A stretch of 38,421 bases of DNA from Bacteroides sp. GTDB lineage: Bacteria; Bacteroidota; Bacteroidia; Bacteroidales; Bacteroidaceae. The notes beneath the pieces were generated by a model. The model was not told the origin of the DNA, ran no database searches, and saw only the letters and a program-made list of their open reading frames with translations. A program made the position numbers and the translations under genes. Location of the stretch: assembly GCA_019416685.1 (NCBI GenBank), contig DXWV01000052.1, forward strand, positions 1 through 38,421. The letters run 5' to 3'. Positions 34,516-38,421 of this stretch are shown piece by piece; positions within the stretch are counted from its first letter, which is position 1; each line of letters begins with the position of its first letter.

Positions 34516-35265
34516 ATGTATCAGGAATACCGCCCCAGTATTGTCCTATTGCCCTATATAGAAACTTATTGGACTTTTGATAGTTTCATTGAGGGAGAGC
34601 AAACCGTCAGGATTTTACCGGATGGATGCGTAGACATCTTATTAAATTGTAACGACACTATATCCAATAACGGAATGTCTCCTTTTCATCCATACATTGT
34701 AGGTACAATGACTTCCTATTCTGACGTTCTATATACCCGATGTATGAAAATGGTAGGCGTACGCTTCAAGCCAGGAGGTATCACAGCTTTTATCAATGTG
34801 CCCATACACGAATTAACCAATCAGAGAATAGATATGTCTTTGTTAGAATCCATTTTTGACAATACATTATTTTGTGATAATATAGCCATCCGGAATGATG
34901 TAAGAGAAGTGGTAAACTATATAGACTCCTATCTGATTGGCAAACTAAATCGCATCACTATTCCTGATAAACAAATTATGGCAGCAGTAGATACCATAAA
35001 ATACCACAAAGGATGCTTACCAATCAAAGATGTATTAGAAGAAGTATGTCTCTGTCAACGCCAGTTTGAACGTAAGTTTAAATCTGTCATCGGAATAACT
35101 CCAAAAGTATTCAGTTCTGTTGTGAGATTCCAGAATGCACAGGAAGTATTACAGCAACACCCTGAACAAAGCGTTTTCCTTACAGCTATTGATTGCGGAT
35201 ATTATGATCATGCACATTTTATCCGTGAATTCAAACGATTCACAGGGGGATCTCCGAAAGATTAA
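34516..35265 (+). CDS. AraC family transcriptional regulator
   Basis: This 249-residue protein has an N-terminal effector-type domain with YIETYWTFDSF and RILPDGCVDILLN, typical of DUF6597 AraC proteins. The C-terminal double helix-turn-helix (about 150-249) includes CLCQRQFERKFKSVIGITPKVFSSVVRFQNA and YDHAHFIREFKRFTG, the AraC signature. The ligand is unknown. The protein is complete, although it ends soon after the signature. A VOC protein follows 76 bp downstream and may be a target. Confidence 0.9.
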   Translation: MYQEYRPSIVLLPYIETYWTFDSFIEGEQTVRILPDGCVDILLNCNDTISNNGMSPFHPYIVGTMTSYSDVLYTRCMKMVGVRFKPGGITAFINVPIHELTNQRIDMSLLESIFDNTLFCDNIAIRNDVREVVNYIDSYLIGKLNRITIPDKQIMAAVDTIKYHKGCLPIKDVLEEVCLCQRQFERKFKSVIGITPKVFSSVVRFQNAQEVLQQHPEQSVFLTAIDCGYYDHAHFIREFKRFTGGSPKD

Positions 35266-35298
35266 TCGATATAATGTCGATTTTATACACAAGAAACA

Positions 35299-35320
35299 GG
35301 TTATAACCGTTCTATCTTTG
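35299..35320 (+). promoter_or_regulatory. Promoter and palindrome upstream of the VOC gene
   Basis: TATCTTTG at 35313-35320 is a perfect -7 box, 21 bases before the VOC start. GGTTATAACC (35299-35308) is a perfect 10-bp palindrome in the promoter spacer where the -33 box is missing, a plausible regulator site. Confidence 0.5.
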
Positions 35321-35341
35321 CTTCCGTAATAAAAAGTAATT

Positions 35342-35701
35342 ATGGAAATAAAGAACTATGACAACCTGTTCCTTCCGGCGAAGGATATGGAGAAGAGTAA
35401 AGAGTTTTATACCCAGATATTGGGACTTAAAATAAAGTTTGAATTTGAGGATAAAGGTATGGTAGCTTATAAAGTAGGTGATGAAGAACCAGCTATTATC
35501 CTGAAAGATATATCTATGCACCCTGATGCCCAGGCTACCATATGGCTGGAAGTAGAAAATGTAAAAGCAATCTATGAACAACTGAGACAGCAGGGTATAC
35601 TCTTTTTATCCGAACCATTCAAGATCAAAACAGGCTGGGCTGTTGAATTTGCCGATCCATCCGGTAACCGGTTGGGATTCACTGATTATGATTCATATTA
35701 A
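35342..35701 (+). CDS. VOC (glyoxalase/bleomycin-resistance) superfamily protein
   Basis: This 119-residue protein has a two-module VOC fold. It begins with DNLFLPAKDMEKSKEFYTQILGL and ends with WAVEFADPSGNRLGFTDYD, the classic VOC closing motif. The specific substrate is not evident. It could be a metalloenzyme or a binding protein. It lies between the AraC and PPOX genes, 19 bp before the latter, so it is probably co-transcribed with it. Confidence 0.88.
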   Translation: MEIKNYDNLFLPAKDMEKSKEFYTQILGLKIKFEFEDKGMVAYKVGDEEPAIILKDISMHPDAQATIWLEVENVKAIYEQLRQQGILFLSEPFKIKTGWAVEFADPSGNRLGFTDYDSY

Positions 35702-35720
35702 TTAATACCCCAAAAGACAA

Positions 35721-36140
35721 ATGGAAAAAATTAAAGAGAAAGCAGCATCTCTGCTGCAGAAGTGCGAAGTTGTTGTTTTGTCGTCAATCAATGCAGAAGG
35801 CTACCCTCGTCCTGTCCCCATTGCCAAAATAGCATCAGAAGGAGTATCTACTATCTGGATGTCTACCGGCACCTCTTCACTAAAGACTACAGAGTTTCGT
35901 GCAAATCCGAAAGCAGGACTTTGTTTCCATGCCGGAGGTGACAGTGTGGTACTGACCGGAGAAGTAGAAGTTATGGATGATGCAGAATCAAAAGAAAAAT
36001 ACTGGCAGAATTGGTTTATCAAATTCTTCCCGCAAGGAGTGAAAGATCCGGAATATATATTGCTCAAATTCAGTAGTAATCAGGCTACAATTTATATTGA
36101 AGATCAATTTCAGCGCGTAGCAATAAGATGTATCCTATAA
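35721..36140 (+). CDS. Pyridoxamine 5'-phosphate oxidase family protein
   Basis: This 139-residue protein has the split-barrel flavin-binding fold of the PPOX family: VVLSSINAEGYPRPVPIAKIA (18-38), then a segment with SLKTTEFRANPKAGLCFHAGGDSVVLTGEVEV. Small members like this bind FMN or F420 and are often called general stress proteins. Enzymatic activity is not predictable. Its stop codon overlaps the convergent acetyltransferase gene by 6 bases. Confidence 0.88.
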   Translation: MEKIKEKAASLLQKCEVVVLSSINAEGYPRPVPIAKIASEGVSTIWMSTGTSSLKTTEFRANPKAGLCFHAGGDSVVLTGEVEVMDDAESKEKYWQNWFIKFFPQGVKDPEYILLKFSSNQATIYIEDQFQRVAIRCIL

Positions 36141-36704
36141 TTGACTTACTACGCGGCAAGGATTTCCCACTGCAAGACAATTAGCCGGAATATCTTTAGT
36201 CACCACACTACCAGCTCCGATGGTGGTATTATCACCGATAGTCACCCCGGGCAATATAATAGAACCACCGCCGATCCAGACATTATTGCCCAGAGTGACA
36301 GGAGCCGTCAAAGAATTCCAGTAAGCACTGTTTTCAGAAAGTCGCTCCATCGGATTTACCGGATGAAATACAGTATAAATATGCACCCCCGGAGCAATAC
36401 CACAATTATCACCGATGGTAATACGGTTACAATCGAGGAAAACACAATTCATATTTATTTCAACATTATTCCCTAAATGAATATTCTCACCATAATCCAC
36501 AAAGAAAGGAGCAGTGATCCACACATTCTTTCCATGTGAACCAAGTAATTCATCCAAAATAGCGTCCAATTTCTCCTGATCTGTTGTATCTGTTGCAGCA
36601 TATTCTCTTTGCAGTTGTTTTGCTTTGTGCCAACGGGTAATCAATTCTGTATCAGTAAAATCATATATTTCTCCTGACAGCATTTTTTCTTTTTCTGTTT
36701 TCAT
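36135..36704 (-). CDS. maa: Maltose/galactoside O-acetyltransferase family protein
   Basis: This 189-residue enzyme of the left-handed beta-helix family has the N-terminal Mac domain (EKEKMLSGEIYDFTDTELITRWHKAK) and hexapeptide repeats (VTLGNNVWIGGGSIILPGVTIGDNTTIGAGSVVTKDIP). His114 in TVFHP is the expected catalytic base. It transfers acetyl from acetyl-CoA to a sugar hydroxyl. The acceptor is uncertain, and a xenobiotic-type role is possible. It is the second gene after hxlR (10 bp apart) and is thus probably regulated by it. Confidence 0.92.
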   Translation of the reverse strand: MKTEKEKMLSGEIYDFTDTELITRWHKAKQLQREYAATDTTDQEKLDAILDELLGSHGKNVWITAPFFVDYGENIHLGNNVEINMNCVFLDCNRITIGDNCGIAPGVHIYTVFHPVNPMERLSENSAYWNSLTAPVTLGNNVWIGGGSIILPGVTIGDNTTIGAGSVVTKDIPANCLAVGNPCRVVSQL

Positions 36705-36714
36705 ACTAATTGTT

Positions 36715-37065
36715 TTATGATTTAGTTTCTCTGTTTTTCAAAATGACAGGCATGTTCTCCAACGCCCAACCTACCAAAGCTTCAATATGAGGAATCAGGC
36801 TATGTCCTGTATTGGTTAAACAATATTCCACCCGTGGAGGTACTTCGGCATATATCTTTCTTGCCACCAATCCGTCAGCTTCCAGTGTGCGAAGAGTGAC
36901 AGTAAGCATACGTTGAGATACATCCTCAATCGTTTTATGAATATCACTGAAACGCATCACTCCATTTGCATTTAATGTGATTAACACGAGCATTGACCAT
37001 TTATCACCTAATCTGCTCAACACGTCCCGTACGGGGCAATTTCCTGTAGGATGAAAATTTTCCAT
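36715..37065 (-). CDS. HxlR/YodB family transcriptional regulator
   Basis: This 116-residue winged-helix regulator begins MENFHPTGNCPVRDVLSRLGDKWSMLVL. The cysteine at position 10, next to the N-terminal helix, matches the single redox-active cysteine of HxlR regulators such as YodB and HypR that sense quinones or disulphide stress. The wing and recognition helix (SQRMLTVTLRTLEADGLV) are intact. It is the first gene of an operon with maa and divergent from the DJ-1 gene, with operator-like repeats between. Confidence 0.92.
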   Translation of the reverse strand: MENFHPTGNCPVRDVLSRLGDKWSMLVLITLNANGVMRFSDIHKTIEDVSQRMLTVTLRTLEADGLVARKIYAEVPPRVEYCLTNTGHSLIPHIEALVGWALENMPVILKNRETKS

Positions 37066-37139
37066 TTTTTTATTTATTCTATTTCACTGATGCTCAACAA
37101 TAGTTACTTCTATGTAAGTCCCTTATCCTGAGGTACGTT

Positions 37140-37171
37140 CTTGTTTATATGAATTAGTAAATCTATCTTTG
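37140..37171 (+). promoter_or_regulatory. Promoter of the DJ-1/PfpI gene
   Basis: CTTG (37140-37143) and a perfect TATCTTTG (37164-37171) are 20 bp apart. The leader would be about 52 bases and includes the operator-like palindrome. Confidence 0.7.
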
Positions 37172-37176
37172 CGGTA

Positions 37177-37195
37177 CAAAAGTAACAAACTTACT
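37177..37195 (-). promoter_or_regulatory. -7 box of hxlR with overlapping operator-like palindrome
   Basis: TACTTTTG (37184 to 37177) is a perfect -7 box on the minus strand. AGTAA-N5-TTACT (37181-37195) overlaps it and lies just downstream of the plus-strand start point. HxlR-type sites are similar short dyads, so this is a candidate operator for both genes. Confidence 0.5.
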
Positions 37196-37230
37196 AAAAA
37201 TAACTATTGTTTCACTTTATAATTAATGTT

Positions 37231-37761
37231 ATGGCAAAGAAAGTTGCAGTTTTAGCAGTAAATCCGGTCAACGGATTCGGTTTATTCCAGTATCTGGAAG
37301 CATTTTTTGAGAATCATATTTCATACAAAGTGTATGCAGTGGCAGAAACAAAAGAGATTAAAACCAATTCAGGCATAACTTTACTTACAGACGATGTGAT
37401 AAGTAATCTGAAAGGACATGAGGACGAATATGACGCATTGGTATTTGCCTGTGGAGATGCAATTCCGGTATTTAAGGACAATGCAGACAAGCAATATAAT
37501 CTTGATTTAATGGAAGTGATTAAAACCTTCGGAGAGAAAGGAAAACTAATGATTGGACACTGTGCTGCCGCAATGATGTTTGATTTTACAGGAATCACTA
37601 ACGGTAAAAAAATAGCAGTACATCCTCTGGCAAAACCAGCTATACAAAATGGAACAGCTACAGATGAGAAATCAGAAATTGATGGAAACTTCTATACTGC
37701 GCAGGATGAAAATACAATCTGGACAATGATGCCTAAAATAATTGAAGTTCTCAAAAAATAG
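37231..37761 (+). CDS. DJ-1/PfpI family protein
   Basis: The preferred start at 37231 (MAKKVAVLAVNPVNGFG) gives 176 residues. An in-frame ATG eight codons earlier would precede the conserved N-terminal strand. The nucleophile elbow GHC has Cys111 (LMIGHCAAAMM) as in DJ-1 proteins, and ACGD at 73-76 is near the usual Glu/Asp partner. Members act as chaperones, glyoxalases or deglycases, and the exact activity is unresolved. Opposed to the hxlR operon with a shared regulatory region, it is probably oxidative-stress related. Confidence 0.9.
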   Translation: MAKKVAVLAVNPVNGFGLFQYLEAFFENHISYKVYAVAETKEIKTNSGITLLTDDVISNLKGHEDEYDALVFACGDAIPVFKDNADKQYNLDLMEVIKTFGEKGKLMIGHCAAAMMFDFTGITNGKKIAVHPLAKPAIQNGTATDEKSEIDGNFYTAQDENTIWTMMPKIIEVLKK

Positions 37762-37817
37762 AAACCTATTTCATTCTATAATAAAGAATATTGTAGAAAC
37801 AAATCAAACTTAGTATA

Positions 37818-37876
37818 AAACACAGATTATCGCAAAATTCAAATTTAATCTGCGATAATCTGTGTTTATCTGCGTT
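37818..37876. repeat. 17-bp stem element with 10-bp tandem units between convergent genes
   Basis: AAACACAGATTATCGCA (37818-37834) is a perfect reverse complement of TGCGATAATCTGTGTTT (37851-37867). The right arm continues as three 10-bp units, AATCTGCGAT, AATCTGTGTT and TATCTGCGTT (37847-37876). No T run follows, so this is more like a dispersed intergenic repeat than a simple terminator, though it may stop both convergent transcripts. Confidence 0.85.
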
Positions 37877-37916
37877 TCAAAAACCATATCTTGAAATGAT
37901 CAGGTTTTGCAAAACA

Positions 37917-38294
37917 TTATCTCTTATCTATAATTTCTTTTCCAAACGGCGTTAATGCAAGTCCAGCCAGCTTAAAGTGTTGTATACCGAAAGGCAATCC
38001 GATAATTGTGATACTCAGCAACACTCCGAATACCAGATGTGAAAGGCTTATCCAGATACCTCCTAAAAATATCCAGAGAATATTCATTAATATACTGAGA
38101 CAACCACCCGAATCAGGACAACTCCTCACCTCCTTTCCAAATGGATATAATGCCAACAAAGCCATCTTCAAGGTCTGAAGTCCGAAAGGAATACCAATAA
38201 TAGTTATCATCATCAAGAAACTGGCTATCAGATATTCGATAGCTGTAAATATGCCTCCCAATAGAAGCCATAGTATATTCATGAGTAAATTCAT
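37917..38294 (-). CDS. YccF domain inner-membrane protein
   Basis: The preferred start at 38294 gives 125 residues. A longer frame to 38387 would place its first 31 codons upstream of the predicted transcription start. The protein has two YccF repeats, MNILWLLLGGIFTAIEYLIA (from residue 5) and LMNILWIFLGGIWISLSHL (from about residue 64), each with a membrane helix pair and a GIPFG/GLPFG-KEV/KEI ending. The internal duplication is obvious. Function is unknown beyond a membrane protein. Confidence 0.93.
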   Translation of the reverse strand: MNLLMNILWLLLGGIFTAIEYLIASFLMMITIIGIPFGLQTLKMALLALYPFGKEVRSCPDSGGCLSILMNILWIFLGGIWISLSHLVFGVLLSITIIGLPFGIQHFKLAGLALTPFGKEIIDKR

Positions 38295-38323
38295 ATTTCC
38301 AAAAATTTCATTATCTATGGATA

Positions 38324-38331
38324 CAAAGATA
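38324..38331 (-). promoter_or_regulatory. -7 box of the YccF gene
   Basis: TATCTTTG matches TAnnTTTG exactly and gives a leader of about 23 bases to the start at 38294, supporting that start. Confidence 0.55.
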
Positions 38332-38373
38332 AAACAATCTTGTGAATTTTTGTATGGTTTTGAGTATATTTCA

Positions 38374-38403
38374 CCACAGAGTAACACGGAGTTCCACAGA
38401 GTT
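38374..38403. repeat. Three tandem 10-bp units at the right edge
   Basis: The units CCACAGAGTA, ACACGGAGTT and CCACAGAGTT follow one another without gaps. They resemble the CACAGAG/CACGGAG intergenic repeats common in this group and are similar in style to the element at 37818. The element may continue past the window. Confidence 0.8.
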
Positions 38404-38421
38404 TAAATCTTTATTGAAACG

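Larger units (their letters stand above)
37096..37211. repeat. Inverted repeat flanking the hxlR/DJ-1 promoters
   Basis: AACAATAGTTA (37096-37106) and TAACTATTGTT (37201-37211) are perfect 11-bp reverse complements 94 bp apart. Both arms lie outside the two promoters and could bind a regulator that loops the region. Confidence 0.6.

Noticed and set aside
35264..35285. Terminator after the AraC-type gene
   Set aside because: The stem AATCGA/TCGATT has only 6 bp and three T follow, too weak to list as a terminator.

Overview
The window looks like core chromosome from a Bacteroides or close relative (Bacteroidota). The evidence is a complete Bat aerotolerance operon, the L28-L33-DUF4295 ribosomal cluster, a Bacteroidota-type TamB and patatin/outer-membrane fusion, weak Shine-Dalgarno sequences, and many upstream boxes matching the Bacteroides -7 consensus TAnnTTTG. 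No transposase, integrase, phage gene or CRISPR array was seen. The species cannot be fixed from sequence reading alone.

Layout. Positions 1-55 hold the 5' part of a tRNA-Arg(ACG), cut by the window edge, with a clear promoter. Positions 135-7286 (minus strand) encode a patatin phospholipase fused to an outer-membrane barrel, HtpG and a ClpC-type AAA+ unfoldase. A 559-bp divergent gap (7287-7845) carries a sigma-54-like element, an 18-bp palindrome and four 14-bp palindromic units at an exact 23-bp period. Positions 7846-11669 (plus) hold gyrA and a secreted TPR protein. Positions 11901-13412 (minus) hold a DUF2007-UspA fusion and a small helix-turn-helix protein.

Positions 13612-22187 (minus) form an eight-gene operon in the order moxR, DUF58, an unnamed membrane protein, batA, batB, batC, batD, batE. 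It combines a MoxR chaperone ATPase, VWA-domain membrane proteins, TPR proteins and a BatD scaffold, and is probably an envelope complex. Heptamer-like AT-rich repeats fill three of its spacers.

Positions 22449-24131 (minus) hold HU and a protein with an HU domain, an acidic linker, a transmembrane helix and a LysM domain, the most intriguing protein in the window. Upstream of these on the minus strand lie rimO and ftsY (ATGA overlap), then rpmB-rpmG-DUF4295, cinA and tsaD.

Positions 29886-34436 (plus) encode TamB, whose conserved N-terminal membrane helix lies upstream of any ATG, GTG or TTG codon. Positions 34516-38294 are a small accessory/stress region: an AraC regulator, a VOC protein, a flavin-type PPOX protein, an HxlR-regulator/acetyltransferase operon divergent from a DJ-1/PfpI protein with operator-like repeats between them, and a YccF membrane protein. 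The right end carries two intergenic repeats built of 10-bp units that resemble dispersed Bacteroides repeats.

The genes are mostly housekeeping: protein folding and turnover (HtpG, ClpC), topology (GyrA), translation (L28, L33, RimO, TsaD, tRNA), membrane targeting and outer-membrane biogenesis (FtsY, TamB, patatin-barrel), and oxidative/aerotolerance functions (Bat, Usp, HxlR, DJ-1).
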